Shown: positions 35,575-44,219, counted from the stretch's first letter. The stretch: 64,000 bases of DNA from Pseudomonas sp. LFM046 (GCF_000949385.2 NZ_JYKO02000001.1:5096447-5160446), one strand, 5' to 3'. Notes: a model not told the origin generated them from the letters alone. Program-made: numbers and translations.

Positions 35575-35904
35575 ATGAATGACTCCAGGCCGCTGTACGA
35601 CCCCGAGCTGAGCGTCAATGAGCTGAAGATTCACGAAGCGGGCGTGGAGGCCGTGTTCAGGAGCAGCGTGCCGCCCAAGGCGGATCAGCAGGATTCCTCC
35701 TGGATCGAATACATCGCGGGCCAGTGGGTCGTCGTCAAACCGCGCCCGGGCGCAGCCAGGGAGCGGCGCTACTTCCACGCCACACGCAAGCACATCGACA
35801 AGCTGCTGGACCAGGGCTGGAGCATCACCGGACGCGACCCGGTGCGCCTGGAAATCCACCAGCGGGTGAAGATCGTCAGGGGCGGCAAGCTGGTGAATGG
35901 CTGA
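35575..35904 (+). CDS. Hypothetical protein under sigma-54 control
   Basis: This 109-residue protein starts MNDSRPLYDPELSVNELKIHE. It has an aromatic/basic core, WIEYIAGQWVVVKPRPGAARERRYFHATRKHIDKLLDQGW partly, and a beta-rich end (LEIHQRVKIVRGGKLVNG). There is no signal peptide or membrane helix. GGAGGC lies 14-9 bases before ATG 35575; a longer upstream frame is rejected because it would cross the promoter. I do not recognise the family. RpoN control suggests nitrogen, motility or stress conditions (inference). Confidence 0.7.
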   Translation: MNDSRPLYDPELSVNELKIHEAGVEAVFRSSVPPKADQQDSSWIEYIAGQWVVVKPRPGAARERRYFHATRKHIDKLLDQGWSITGRDPVRLEIHQRVKIVRGGKLVNG

Positions 35905-35919
35905 CGACAGATTTCTCGC

Positions 35920-35955
35920 AGGAGCGAGCGCTGCTCGCGAGCAGCGCTCGCTCCT
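35920..35955. repeat. 36-bp perfect palindrome
   Basis: AGGAGCGAGCGCTGCTCG is followed immediately by its exact reverse complement. It lies 16 bases after the hypothetical gene and probably folds as a cruciform or RNA hairpin. It belongs to the GTAGGAGCGA repeat family. Confidence 0.8.
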
Positions 35956-35984
35956 ACAGCATGGACATGTTCAGCGCAGAGCAG

Positions 35985-36022
35985 GCGAAAAAAAGGGCGG
36001 CCCCGACATTGCGGGCCGCCCT
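35985..36022 (-). terminator. Intrinsic terminator of the thiolase gene
   Basis: On the minus strand AGGGCGGCCC and GGGCCGCCCT flank a nine-base loop and are followed by TTTTTTT. It lies about 60 bp after the thiolase stop. Confidence 0.85.
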
Positions 36023-36080
36023 AAATCACGGAGTTGCTTACATCACGTGACTGCGATGACTTGCAGCCACGGGTATTGGA

Positions 36081-37358
36081 TTACTTTTCCAGGATCGCGG
36101 TCACACCTTGGCCACCCGCCGCGCAAATTGAAATGAGTCCGCACCCCTCCCCCGCCACCGAAAGCAGCTTGGCCAGGTTGGCGACGATGCGCCCGCCGGT
36201 CGCGGCAAACGGGTGGCCGGCGGCGAGCGAGCTGCCTTTCACGTTCATCTTGTTGCGGTCGAGGGCGCCCAGCGGCTTGTCCAGGCCGAGGCGGGATTTG
36301 CAGTAGTCCGCGTCCTCCCAGGCCTTCAAGGTGCAGAGCACCTGGGCGGCGAAGGCTTCGTGAATCTCGTAGTAGTCGAAGTCCTGCAGCGTCAGCTTGT
36401 TGCGCGCCAGCAGGCGCGGCACGGCGTAGACCGGCGCCATCAGCAGACCTTCCTCGCCGTTGACGAAATCCACCGCCGCCGCCTCGCCATCGCGGAAATA
36501 GGCGAGAACCGGCAGGCCTCGCGCCTTCGCCCAGTCCTCACTGGCCAGCAGCACCACCGAGGCGCCATCGGTGAGCGGTGTGGAGTTGGCCGCCGTCAGG
36601 GTGCCGCGCGGGCCCGGCTCGAACACCGGCTTCAGGCTGGCCAGCTTCTCGGCATTGATGTCCGGGCGCAGGTTCTGGTCGCGGTTCAGGCCGCGGAACG
36701 GCGTCATCAGATCGTTGTGCCAGCCCTCGGCGTAAGCCGCGGCCAGCTTCTGGTGGCTGGCGATGGCCAGTTGGTCCTGCTCATCGCGGGGGATGGCCCA
36801 GGTCTGCGCCATCAGCTCGCAGTGCTCGCCCATGGACAGCCCCGTGCGCGGCTCGCCGTTGCGCGGGATATGCGGCGCCAGGTGACGCGGGCGCACTTTC
36901 AGCAAGGCCTTGATCTTGTCCCCCGTGGTTTTGGCGCGGTTGGCTTCCAGCAGGATCTGGCGCAGCCCTTCATTGACCCCGATGGGCGCGTCGGAGGTGG
37001 TGTCCACGCCGCCGGCAATGCCGCAGTCGATCTGCCCCAGGGCGATCTTGTTGGCAACCAGGATCGCCGCCTCCAGGCCGGTGCCGCAGGCCTGCTGAAT
37101 GTCGTAGGCCGGGGTTTCCGGAGCCAGGCGCGAGCCCAGCACGCATTCCCGCGCCAAGTTGAAGTCCCGCGAGTGCTTGAGCACCGCCCCCGCCGCGAAC
37201 TCGCCGACGCGCACGCCGTGGAGGTTGAAGCGTTCCACCAGGCCTTCGAGGGCACTGGTCAGCATGTCCTGGTTGCTCGCCGTGGCGTAGACGGTGTTGG
37301 AGCGGGCGAAGGGGATGCGGTTGCCGCCGACGATGGCGACCCGGCGGAGCTGGGCCAT
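36081..37358 (-). CDS. Acetyl-CoA C-acyltransferase (FadI-like thiolase)
   Basis: This 425-residue thiolase has the acyl-enzyme cysteine in IQQACGTGLEAA (about residue 93), the active-site pair in DYYEIHEAFAAQVL and the second catalytic Cys in LISICAAGGQGVTAILE. It cleaves 3-ketoacyl-CoA or condenses acetyl-CoA units. ATG at 37358 is used; the longer upstream frame crosses the divergent promoter. It resembles PA4785 of P. aeruginosa. It is divergent from the 3-ketoacyl reductase gene and is part of the acyl-CoA module with MaoC and AraC. Confidence 0.88.
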   Translation of the reverse strand: MAQLRRVAIVGGNRIPFARSNTVYATASNQDMLTSALEGLVERFNLHGVRVGEFAAGAVLKHSRDFNLARECVLGSRLAPETPAYDIQQACGTGLEAAILVANKIALGQIDCGIAGGVDTTSDAPIGVNEGLRQILLEANRAKTTGDKIKALLKVRPRHLAPHIPRNGEPRTGLSMGEHCELMAQTWAIPRDEQDQLAIASHQKLAAAYAEGWHNDLMTPFRGLNRDQNLRPDINAEKLASLKPVFEPGPRGTLTAANSTPLTDGASVVLLASEDWAKARGLPVLAYFRDGEAAAVDFVNGEEGLLMAPVYAVPRLLARNKLTLQDFDYYEIHEAFAAQVLCTLKAWEDADYCKSRLGLDKPLGALDRNKMNVKGSSLAAGHPFAATGGRIVANLAKLLSVAGEGCGLISICAAGGQGVTAILEK

Positions 37359-37521
37359 GGTGACTCCTTGGAATGAGGGTTTGCGGGATGCAGTGTGGGA
37401 TACAAGACTAGACGGCTGGATTGGCCGCCTCGACGGCCGGCAGGTCAGCGCGGTCAATTGCGTGCAACGCCGGTCTGCGTAGAGTGGGCCCACTTTCGAT
37501 TTGCCGCAGGAGCGCCAGCCC

Positions 37522-38877
37522 ATGAACGACCGTTATCTCGCCTTCGCCAACTCCAACGCCGGCCGGCGCCTGGTGGGCGCCCTCGGTCTGCCGGCGCCGG
37601 TGCGCCTGGAGCGCTGGATGGCGGGCCGCGCGCGGCCGGTGGACGGCGCCCTGCTGATCGGCGGTTCCGGCGCGCTGGCCGAGGCCGCCAGTGCCATGCT
37701 GAACAAACTCACCGACCAGAACTTCGCCGCTGATGAAGGCCGCTTCGGCCTGCCGCGCTGGACCGTCGAGCACGGTCCGAGGCTCAAGGCGCTGATCTTC
37801 GACGCCAGCGGCATCACCCGCTACGAGCAGCTGATCGAACTGCGCAACTTCTTCCAGCCGGCCCTCAAAGGCCTCGGGAAATGCCCGAAAGTGGTGGTGC
37901 TGGCCCGCGCCCCGGAGTCCCTGAAAGACCTGGAAGCCGCCAGCGTGCAACGCTCCCTGGAAGGTTTCACCCGCTCCCTGGGCAAGGAAATCCACCGGGG
38001 CGGCAATGTGCAGCTGGTCTACGTCGGCAAGGGTGCCGAAGACCAGTTGGAAGGCAGCCTGCGCTTCCTCCTGTCGCCCAAGAGCGCCTATGTCTCGGGC
38101 CAGGTGCTGCGCCTCGCCGCCTGCGCCGAGAAAGTCCAGGACTGGACGCGCCCCCTGGCCGGCAAGCGCGCCCTGGTGACCGGTGCCTCCCGTGGCATCG
38201 GCGCCGCCATCGCCGAAACCCTCGCCCGTGACGGTGCCGACGTGATCCTGCTGGACGTGCCGCCGGCGAAGGACGCCCTCGATGGCCTGGCCGCACGCCT
38301 CGGCGGCCGGGGCGTGGCCATGGACATCACCGCCGAGGATGCCGCCAGCCAACTGGTGGAAGCCTTGCCCGATGGCGTGGACATCCTGGTTCACAACGCC
38401 GGCATCACCCGCGACAAAACCCTCGCCAGGATGAGCGACGACTTCTGGAACTCGGTGATCAACGTCAACCTGCGCGCGCCGCAGGTACTCACCCAGGCCC
38501 TGCTGGATGCCGGCAAGCTTCACGACAATGGCCGCGTGGTGCTGATCGCCTCCATCAGCGGCATCGCCGGCAACAGGGGCCAGACCAACTACGCAGTGAG
38601 CAAGGCCGGTGTGATCGGCCTGGCGCAGAACTGGGCGCCCGTCCTGGGCAAGCGCGGCATCAGCATCAACGCCGTGGCACCAGGCTTCATCGAAACCCAG
38701 ATGACCGCCGCCATTCCCCTCACCCTCCGCGAAGCCGGCCGGCGCATGAACGCCATGAGCCAGGGCGGCCTGCCCCAGGACGTGGCCGAAGCCGTGGCCT
38801 GGTTCGCCCAACCCGGCTCCGGCGCCCTGACCGGACAGGTGATGCGGGTGTGCGGGCAGAGTTTGTTGGGGGCGTGA
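37522..38877 (+). CDS. 3-oxoacyl-[ACP/CoA] reductase (FabG4-like SDR)
   Basis: This is a 451-residue high-molecular-weight FabG. An N-terminal flavodoxin-like domain (to about residue 200) precedes an SDR domain with RALVTGASRGIGAAIAETLA, HNAGITRDKTL and the catalytic Ser/Tyr/Lys in SISGIAGNRGQTNYAVSKAG. It resembles PA4786. It probably interconverts 3-ketoacyl and (R)-3-hydroxyacyl thioesters, which would match a MaoC (R)-hydratase. ATG at 37522 has CAGGAG upstream. It is divergent from the thiolase with a 163-bp gap. Confidence 0.86.
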   Translation: MNDRYLAFANSNAGRRLVGALGLPAPVRLERWMAGRARPVDGALLIGGSGALAEAASAMLNKLTDQNFAADEGRFGLPRWTVEHGPRLKALIFDASGITRYEQLIELRNFFQPALKGLGKCPKVVVLARAPESLKDLEAASVQRSLEGFTRSLGKEIHRGGNVQLVYVGKGAEDQLEGSLRFLLSPKSAYVSGQVLRLAACAEKVQDWTRPLAGKRALVTGASRGIGAAIAETLARDGADVILLDVPPAKDALDGLAARLGGRGVAMDITAEDAASQLVEALPDGVDILVHNAGITRDKTLARMSDDFWNSVINVNLRAPQVLTQALLDAGKLHDNGRVVLIASISGIAGNRGQTNYAVSKAGVIGLAQNWAPVLGKRGISINAVAPGFIETQMTAAIPLTLREAGRRMNAMSQGGLPQDVAEAVAWFAQPGSGALTGQVMRVCGQSLLGA

Positions 38878-38937
38878 GGCCAGCACCCGGAGTGAATCGA
38901 ATCCCTACAGGACAGTGCCTCGGTCCAGGCGAGGCGC

Positions 38938-38978
38938 GGACAGCGCCCTCTCCCTCCGGGAGAGGGCGGGGGGTGAGG
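38938..38978. repeat. Copy of the CCCTCTCCC/GGGAGAGGG repeat
   Basis: GCGCCCTCTCCCTCC and GGGAGAGGGCG form a hairpin followed by GGGGGGTGAGGG. It belongs to the family seen at 5461, 42884 and 51895. Confidence 0.65.
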
Positions 38979-39043
38979 GAAGGTGGGAATGGCGCCAATC
39001 AACAGGGCAGCCCTTCGGCCTGCTTGGCGAATGAATTCGCCCC

Positions 39044-39097
39044 TACAAGAGCCGTCGCCCGTACAGGAGCCGTCACCCATACAAGAGCCGTCGCCCC
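39044..39097. repeat. Three tandem 18-bp repeats
   Basis: The unit TACAAGAGCCGTCGCCCG occurs three times in tandem (39044, 39062, 39080), the middle copy with TACAGG and CACCCA changes. It abuts the GGCGAATGAATTCGCC palindrome in the convergent gap before the AraC gene. Confidence 0.85.
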
Positions 39098-39111
39098 CGG
39101 GCAGCGAGGAC

Positions 39112-40113
39112 TCAGCCCTCGCCCTTCCCCTTCCTGCGAAATTCCACCGGCGTCTCCCCCACCCAGCGCTTGAACGCCCGGTAGAAGGTGCTCGGCTCGG
39201 AAAAACCGGTGCGTTCGACGATCACCTCGATGCGCTCATCGGTCTTCAACAGCAGCTCCTTGGCCAGCCGGCAGCGGTAGTCGGTGACCAGGTCGTTGAA
39301 GCGCACCCCAGCCACGGCCAGGCGCTCGCGCAGGCGGCGGGCGGGCATGTTCAGGCGGGCGGCCACCTGTTCCAGGGTCGCGCCGCCGTCCACCAGCAGC
39401 TCGCCGATCAACTCGCGCACCTGGCGCACCAGGTCCAGGCGCTCGACTTCCGCGAGTTGGCGACGGGCGAGGGATTCGTGCATCCGCAGCAGGTCCGGCG
39501 CAGCGTGGCGCGAAGGCTTCTCCAGCACCTCGGCGTCGAAGATCAGCGCATAGCGCTCGGCGCCAAGCTTCGCCGGGCAGCCGTAGACCACCTGGTAGCG
39601 CTCGGCGGGGGCGCCTTCGACATGCATCAGCTGGACTTCCTGGGGTTTGAACTGGCCCTCGGTCAGGGCCTGGAATAGACGGATCACCGCGCCGGCGAGC
39701 ATCTCCGGGAAATGGCGGTTGCTGCCGGCATGCTGGCCGAGGGAAAGCACCGCGCGGCGGCCTTCCACATCCAATCGGGCGTTGAGGGTGTCGGACAGCA
39801 GGCGCACATAACGCAGGGCATGGCGCAGCCCTTCGCCGAAGGTGCCGCTGGAGAGGAACAGGTATTCCAGCAGCAAGCCATGGAAGGCGGGCAGATGGCT
39901 CGCCAGGTAGAGGCCGACATGCTCCTCGCCGCATTCATCGGCGGCGGCCTTCCAGAACTGGGTTTGCGCAGCATGGGGAAATCGACCTGCGGGCAGCCCG
40001 CCTGGCGGCAGGCCTACGCGCACCAGAACCTTGTCCGGATCAGTGCCGCTGGCACGCAGGGCGTCGATCACCGGGCGCATCAGCGCCACATCGTCGGTCA
40101 GATCACGCATCAT
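39112..40113 (-). CDS. AraC-family regulator (Arabinose_bd/OruR-like)
   Basis: This 333-residue regulator has an N-terminal Arabinose_bd domain (DALRASGTDPDKVLVRVGLP..., LSSGTFGEGLRHALRYVRLL) and a C-terminal AraC double helix-turn-helix (LEQVAARLNMPARRLRERLA, and EPSTFYRAFKRWVGETPVEFR). It resembles PA4787 in position and type, and probably regulates the adjacent acyl-CoA genes (inference). ATG at 40113 is taken; in-frame codons at 40110 and 40149 also exist and ribosome sites are weak for all of them. Confidence 0.82.
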   Translation of the reverse strand: MMRDLTDDVALMRPVIDALRASGTDPDKVLVRVGLPPGGLPAGRFPHAAQTQFWKAAADECGEEHVGLYLASHLPAFHGLLLEYLFLSSGTFGEGLRHALRYVRLLSDTLNARLDVEGRRAVLSLGQHAGSNRHFPEMLAGAVIRLFQALTEGQFKPQEVQLMHVEGAPAERYQVVYGCPAKLGAERYALIFDAEVLEKPSRHAAPDLLRMHESLARRQLAEVERLDLVRQVRELIGELLVDGGATLEQVAARLNMPARRLRERLAVAGVRFNDLVTDYRCRLAKELLLKTDERIEVIVERTGFSEPSTFYRAFKRWVGETPVEFRRKGKGEG

Positions 40114-40293
40114 TTTCGGAGAATTCTTATTGTCTGCGAGGCGCAGCAATCTTATGCAGCTTTGTCGCCGGCACTCAAGGCTCTAGCACGCGCGTAACAA
40201 TTGACTGCCCTGCCGCGCGGCCGAGCCGTCCGGCCAATGTGCGTCCCGCGCGGGTGACTATGCTGAGCCCCATTCGCCTCAAGGAGATCCCGC

Positions 40294-41148
40294 ATGGCCA
40301 CCGAATGGCTCGACCTGCCCGCGCCCCCCGCCCTTCCCGGCCTGTTTGCCCGTGCCGCCGTGCGCCGTGGCACCACCGGCAAGGTTCTGCCCGAACTGGG
40401 CGTGCGCTGCCAGGTGAGCGTCGACCCCGGCCACCTGGACCGCTATCGCACGGTGTGTGGCTTCGTCGAAAAAGGCCTGCTGCCGGCGACTTATCCACAC
40501 ATCCTCGCCTTCCCGCTGCAGATGCGCCTGCTCACTGATCCGCACTTCCCTTTCCCGCTGCTGGGCCTGGTGCACCTGGAGAACCGCATTCGCGTGCTGC
40601 GCGCCCTGGGCGGCCTCGGCCCGTTTACGGTCAGTGTGCAGGTGGATGATCTCCAGCCCCATGAAAAGGGCGTCACCTTCAGCCTGATCACCCGCCTGGA
40701 AGACCAGCTCGGCCTGGTCTGGGAAGGTGACAGCCGCATTCTCTTCCGGGGCCTGCGCCTGCCCGGCCAGCCCGGACCGCGTGCCGCCGTGGACAGCCTG
40801 TCCCTGGAGCACCTGGACCAGTGGTACGCCGACGCCAGCATCGGCCGGCGCTACGCCCGCGTGGCCGGCGACTACAACCCCATCCACCTGTCGGCAGCCA
40901 GCGCCAGGCTGTTCGGCTTCCCCCGCGCCATCGCCCACGGCCTGTGGAACAAGGCCCGCTGCCTGGCGGCGCTGGAAATCCACCTGCCCGCCGCCGGCTA
41001 CGAGGTGGACGTGCGCTTCCAGAAACCAGTGCTGTTGCCCGCTGAACTCACCTTGCTGGCCAGCACGCCGGGACCCGCGGGCCAACTCGCCCTGCGCGGC
41101 AAGGACGACACGCCGCACATGACCGGGAGCTGGCAGCCCCTCGCCTGA
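40294..41148 (+). CDS. MaoC-family (R)-specific enoyl-CoA hydratase
   Basis: This 284-residue double hot-dog protein has the catalytic Asp/His motif in AGDYNPIHLSAASARLFGFPRAIAHGLW (split: Asp in GDYNPIHLS and the GFPRAIAHG turn, about residues 190-215). AAGGAG precedes ATG 40294. It likely hydrates enoyl-CoA to (R)-3-hydroxyacyl-CoA, compatible with the FabG-like reductase and thiolase beside it; together the three could run a cycle of chain cleavage or supply of PHA/lipid monomers (inference). Confidence 0.84.
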   Translation: MATEWLDLPAPPALPGLFARAAVRRGTTGKVLPELGVRCQVSVDPGHLDRYRTVCGFVEKGLLPATYPHILAFPLQMRLLTDPHFPFPLLGLVHLENRIRVLRALGGLGPFTVSVQVDDLQPHEKGVTFSLITRLEDQLGLVWEGDSRILFRGLRLPGQPGPRAAVDSLSLEHLDQWYADASIGRRYARVAGDYNPIHLSAASARLFGFPRAIAHGLWNKARCLAALEIHLPAAGYEVDVRFQKPVLLPAELTLLASTPGPAGQLALRGKDDTPHMTGSWQPLA

Positions 41149-41201
41149 CCCTTGCGCGGGATAAGCGCCGGCGGGACCATAGGCGGCTCAAGGAGAGCCC
41201 C

Positions 41202-41504
41202 ATGAACCTCGACGAAATTACCGCCCGCCTGCACGCCATCCGCGATCACAACGACTGGCGGCAATTCCACAGTCCGAAGAACCTGGCCATGGCCGCCAGC
41301 GTGGAAATGGCCGAGCTGGTGGAAATCTTCCAGTGGCTGACCGAAGACCAGTCCCGTCAGCTGCCCGCCGAAAAACTTGCCCACGCAGGCCAGGAGGTGG
41401 GCGATATCGTCCTCTACCTCCTGCTGCTCTGCGCCGAACTGGGCATCGACATGAACGAAGTGGTGCGCGCCAAGCTCGCCGACAGCGAAAGGCGGTTCAC
41501 ATGA
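41202..41504 (+). CDS. MazG-like nucleotide pyrophosphohydrolase
   Basis: This 100-residue protein has the EExxE-type motifs of the MazG/dUTPase-2 fold: SVEMAELVEIFQWL (about residues 33-46) and HAGQEVGDIVLYLLLLCAELGID. It should hydrolyse (d)NTPs to (d)NMPs and PPi as a house-cleaning enzyme. AAGGAG precedes the ATG. Its stop overlaps the cmoM start by 4 bp (ATGA), so the two genes are coupled. Confidence 0.88.
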   Translation: MNLDEITARLHAIRDHNDWRQFHSPKNLAMAASVEMAELVEIFQWLTEDQSRQLPAEKLAHAGQEVGDIVLYLLLLCAELGIDMNEVVRAKLADSERRFT

Positions 41505-42250
41505 ACGACCGGCACTTCGATGAAATGGCGACACGCTTCGCCGAGAAGATCTATGGTGGCGCCAAGGGCGCCATCCGCCTCGCCGTACTCCAGGCCGACC
41601 TGGCGGAAGTCCTGCCCGACCGCCCGCTGCGGGTGCTCGACGTCGGCGCCGGTCTCGGCCACATGGCCCTCTGGCTGGCCGAGCGTGGCCACCAGGTCAC
41701 CCTGGCCGAACCCGCAGAGCCCATGATCGAGGGCGCACGCCAGCGCTTCAGCGATGCCGGCCAGGCCGCCACCTTCATCCAGGCGCCCTGGCAGGAACTG
41801 CTCGGCCAGCTCACCGAGCCCTACGACCTGGTGCTCTGCCATGCCGTGCTGGAATGGCTGTCCGAGCCCTTCGCCATGCTCCCCGTGCTGCATCAGCTCA
41901 CCGCCAAGGACGGCCTGCTGTCCCTGGCCTTCTACAACAAGGACGCGCTGATCTACCGCAACCTGCTCAAGGGCCACTTCCGCAAGCTGCGCAAGCACAA
42001 GTTCGCCGGCGAAGGCCAGAGCCTGACCCCGCTCCAACCCCTTGACCCACGCGACCTGGCGGCGCAACTCGACGGTCACTGGCAGGTCGAACGGCAGAGC
42101 GGCGTGCGGGTGTTCCACGACTACATGCCCCAGGAGTTCCAGGCCAAGGCCGAACTGGTCGATCTGCTGGAAATGGAACTGGCCTACCGCCGCCACCCCA
42201 GCTATCTGGGGCTTGGCCGTTACCTGCACTGGATCTGTCGCCCCCTGTGA
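41501..42250 (+). CDS. cmoM: tRNA 5-carboxymethoxyuridine methyltransferase CmoM (SmtA-like)
   Basis: This 249-residue class-I methyltransferase has the SAM motif [20 protein letters not shown] (about residues 43-62), followed by [16 protein letters not shown] and [11 protein letters not shown]. It resembles E. coli CmoM, which methylates cmo5U34 in tRNA using SAM. ATG at 41501 overlaps the preceding gene stop; the longer upstream frame is rejected. Confidence 0.85.
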   Translation: MNDRHFDEMATRFAEKIYGGAKGAIRLAVLQADLAEVLPDRPLRVLDVGAGLGHMALWLAERGHQVTLAEPAEPMIEGARQRFSDAGQAATFIQAPWQELLGQLTEPYDLVLCHAVLEWLSEPFAMLPVLHQLTAKDGLLSLAFYNKDALIYRNLLKGHFRKLRKHKFAGEGQSLTPLQPLDPRDLAAQLDGHWQVERQSGVRVFHDYMPQEFQAKAELVDLLEMELAYRRHPSYLGLGRYLHWICRPL

Positions 42251-42261
42251 GAGGAGGGTCT

Positions 42262-42861
42262 ATGAAACGCCTTGCCCTGCTCGCCTTGACCCTGCTGCTC
42301 GGCGCCTGCCAGAGCCCCAACCCCTACAAGGCCGAGTCCCGCCCGCTGCCGCCCGCCCCGCCGGGCGCGGCCACCACCTTCGACGCCAGCGCCTACCCCG
42401 CCGCCCCGCGCGACTTCGCCCGCTACCGCAGCTGGGCCTGGCTCGATGGTCAACTGCCCGCCGGCAACAACTGGGCGACCGCCGAACAGATGGCCGACAT
42501 GGTCAACTCGGGGCTCGACCAGCACGGCCTGCGCCCGGCGCGCAATCCGGGCGAGGCCGACCTCAAGGTCAGCGCCAGCCTCCGCTACGAGCGGCGCCTG
42601 CGGCAGTACGACGATTACGGCGGCGTCTACTACGGCAACGGCCCCTGGCACGACCAGTACGGCGCCTGGGCCACGGTGCCCATCGTGCGGACCTACGAAG
42701 AACAAGTGGCGGTGGTCCACCTGGAGTTCTACGACGCCCACGACAACCAGGCGGTGTGGACCGGTAGCGGCGAAGCCTCCGCCAACGGCGACCGCTCCGA
42801 CGGCGTGGCCGCGCTCAGGCAGGCGGTGAAAGATGCGCTGGACGACTATCCGCCCCGTTGA
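42262..42861 (+). CDS. DUF4136 lipoprotein
   Basis: This 199-residue envelope protein has a lipoprotein signal ([16 protein letters not shown], Cys16 as the acylation site) and a DUF4136 domain: [15 protein letters not shown]..., repeated Tyr/Gly ([16 protein letters not shown]) and a C-terminal [21 protein letters not shown]4136 proteins are outer-membrane lipoproteins of unknown role. A ribosome site GAGGAGGG precedes ATG 42262. A paralogue follows at 43071. Confidence 0.86.
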   Translation: MKRLALLALTLLLGACQSPNPYKAESRPLPPAPPGAATTFDASAYPAAPRDFARYRSWAWLDGQLPAGNNWATAEQMADMVNSGLDQHGLRPARNPGEADLKVSASLRYERRLRQYDDYGGVYYGNGPWHDQYGAWATVPIVRTYEEQVAVVHLEFYDAHDNQAVWTGSGEASANGDRSDGVAALRQAVKDALDDYPPR

Positions 42862-42883
42862 AGCGCCGGAGTATTCCCACCTT

Positions 42884-42990
42884 CCCTCACCCCCAGCCCC
42901 TCTCCCGGAGGGAGAAGGGCGTTACTCCAAGCCGGCCGGCTGACTCGCTTCTGGCCGGTTTGAGCCCCTCGGGGGAGAGGGCAAATCGCC
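42884..42990. repeat. CCCTCACCCC/GAGGGCAAAT repeat between the two DUF4136 genes
   Basis: CCCTCACCCCCAGCCCCTCTCCC with GGAGGGAGAAGGG, then a second arm CCCCTCGGGGGAGAGGGC, form an imperfect compound hairpin. It separates two paralogous genes that would otherwise be adjacent. Confidence 0.65.
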
Positions 42991-43070
42991 GCACGCAAGC
43001 TCACCAAAATCCCCTTGCCGACCGCTCTGCCTTGCGCTTCGATAGAGGTCCAGGCAGAGGAGATTCCACC

Positions 43071-43631
43071 ATGATCCGCCGCACGTTACTCCTATCCACC
43101 GCCCTGCTCCTGACGGCCTGCCAGAGCTACGACGTGAACCGCGATTACGACCGCACCCGCGACTTCGGTGCCTATCGCAGCTGGAGCTGGAAGGAGCCGG
43201 CCCTGCAGTATTCCCCCGACGATCCACGCATCAAGAGCGACCTCACCGAACAGCGCATCCGCGACGCCGTCAGCCAACAGCTCGACCAGCGCGGCCTGCG
43301 CCCGGCCACCAATGGCAAGGCCGACCTCAATGTGCAGTCCTGGCTGATCGTCGATGAGCGCCAGCAGCAGACCAGCTACAACTACGGCGGTGGCTACTGG
43401 AACGGCTATTGGGGCGGTTACTGGGCCGGCCCGCCCTACACCGAAACCCGCACCTACAGCTACAAGGTCGCCACCATCCAGGTGGACATGTACGACACCA
43501 AGGACGGCAAGCTGGTCTGGCGCGGCAGTGCCGAACAGATCATGAACAGTGCGCCGCCGAGCCCCGCCGAGCGCGAGGCTGCCATCCGCGAAACGGTCAC
43601 CAAGGTGATCGAACAATATCCGCCGCGCTGA
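43071..43631 (+). CDS. DUF4136 lipoprotein (paralogue of 42262)
   Basis: This 186-residue lipoprotein has the signal MIRRTLLLSTALLLTAC (Cys17 lipobox) and a DUF4136 domain beginning DYDRTRDFGAYRSWSWKEPAL. A glycine/tyrosine/tryptophan-rich tract (YGGGYWNGYWGGYWAG) forms an exposed loop. The two paralogues share the FxAYRSWxW start and the PPR end. ATG at 43071 is preceded by GGAGA. Function unknown; likely outer-membrane or periplasmic side (inference). Confidence 0.86.
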   Translation: MIRRTLLLSTALLLTACQSYDVNRDYDRTRDFGAYRSWSWKEPALQYSPDDPRIKSDLTEQRIRDAVSQQLDQRGLRPATNGKADLNVQSWLIVDERQQQTSYNYGGGYWNGYWGGYWAGPPYTETRTYSYKVATIQVDMYDTKDGKLVWRGSAEQIMNSAPPSPAEREAAIRETVTKVIEQYPPR

Positions 43632-43638
43632 GGACTTC

Positions 43639-44136
43639 ATGCTCGTCGCCAATCCCCACTTGCAACACCGCCCCGCCAACGCCGAAGACCTCCACGACGT
43701 CGTCCGCTTCCCCCAGGATGCGGACGAACTGTTCTTCGCCTACCCCAAGGCCAGTTGGCCCCTCACGGTCGGCCAGCTCGCCGCCGCCATGGCCGAGCGC
43801 CGGGGCAGCACCGTTGCCCTGCTGGACGGCAAGGTCGCCGGCTTCGCCAACTTCTACCAGTGGCAGCACGGCGAGTTCTGCGCCCTGGGCAACATGATGG
43901 TGGCGTTCTGGGCGCGCGGTCAGGGCGTCGCCCAGTACCTGATCGCGGCCATGGAGCGCCAGGCCCGCGAGCAGTACAAAGCCAAGCTGATGAAGGTCTC
44001 CTGCTTCAACGCCAATGCCGGCGGCCTGCTGCTCTACACCCGCCTCGGCTACCAGCCCCGCGCCATCGTCGAGCGGCATAGGCTGGACGGTCGCCGCGTG
44101 GCACTGGTGCAGATGGACAAGCTCCTCACCGACTGA
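43639..44136 (+). CDS. GNAT acetyltransferase (PA4794-like)
   Basis: This 165-residue enzyme closely resembles P. aeruginosa PA4794 throughout: FPQDADELFFAYPKASWP, FYQWQHGEFCALGNMMV, and YKAKLMKVSCFNANAGGLLLY. The acetyl-CoA pyrophosphate loop is in RGQGVAQYLIAAME (about residues 95-108). PA4794 acetylates C-terminal lysines of peptides; the same activity is inferred. GAGGA lies just before ATG 43639, and the gene starts 7 bp after the DUF4136 stop. Confidence 0.88.
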   Translation: MLVANPHLQHRPANAEDLHDVVRFPQDADELFFAYPKASWPLTVGQLAAAMAERRGSTVALLDGKVAGFANFYQWQHGEFCALGNMMVAFWARGQGVAQYLIAAMERQAREQYKAKLMKVSCFNANAGGLLLYTRLGYQPRAIVERHRLDGRRVALVQMDKLLTD

Positions 44137-44219
44137 TGCCCCCGCGCGCCGCCACCTCGGCAGGACCGGTCGGCGCCCACCGGCCCCGTCCGGCGCCCCT
44201 CCACTAAACTTCTCCACAG

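Noticed and set aside
39044..39097. CRISPR array
   Set aside because: Three directly abutting 18-bp repeats have no spacers and no cas genes nearby.
42858..43070. Extended N-terminus of the second DUF4136 protein
   Set aside because: The upstream frame runs through a palindromic repeat; the lipoprotein signal starts at 43071 with a good ribosome site.
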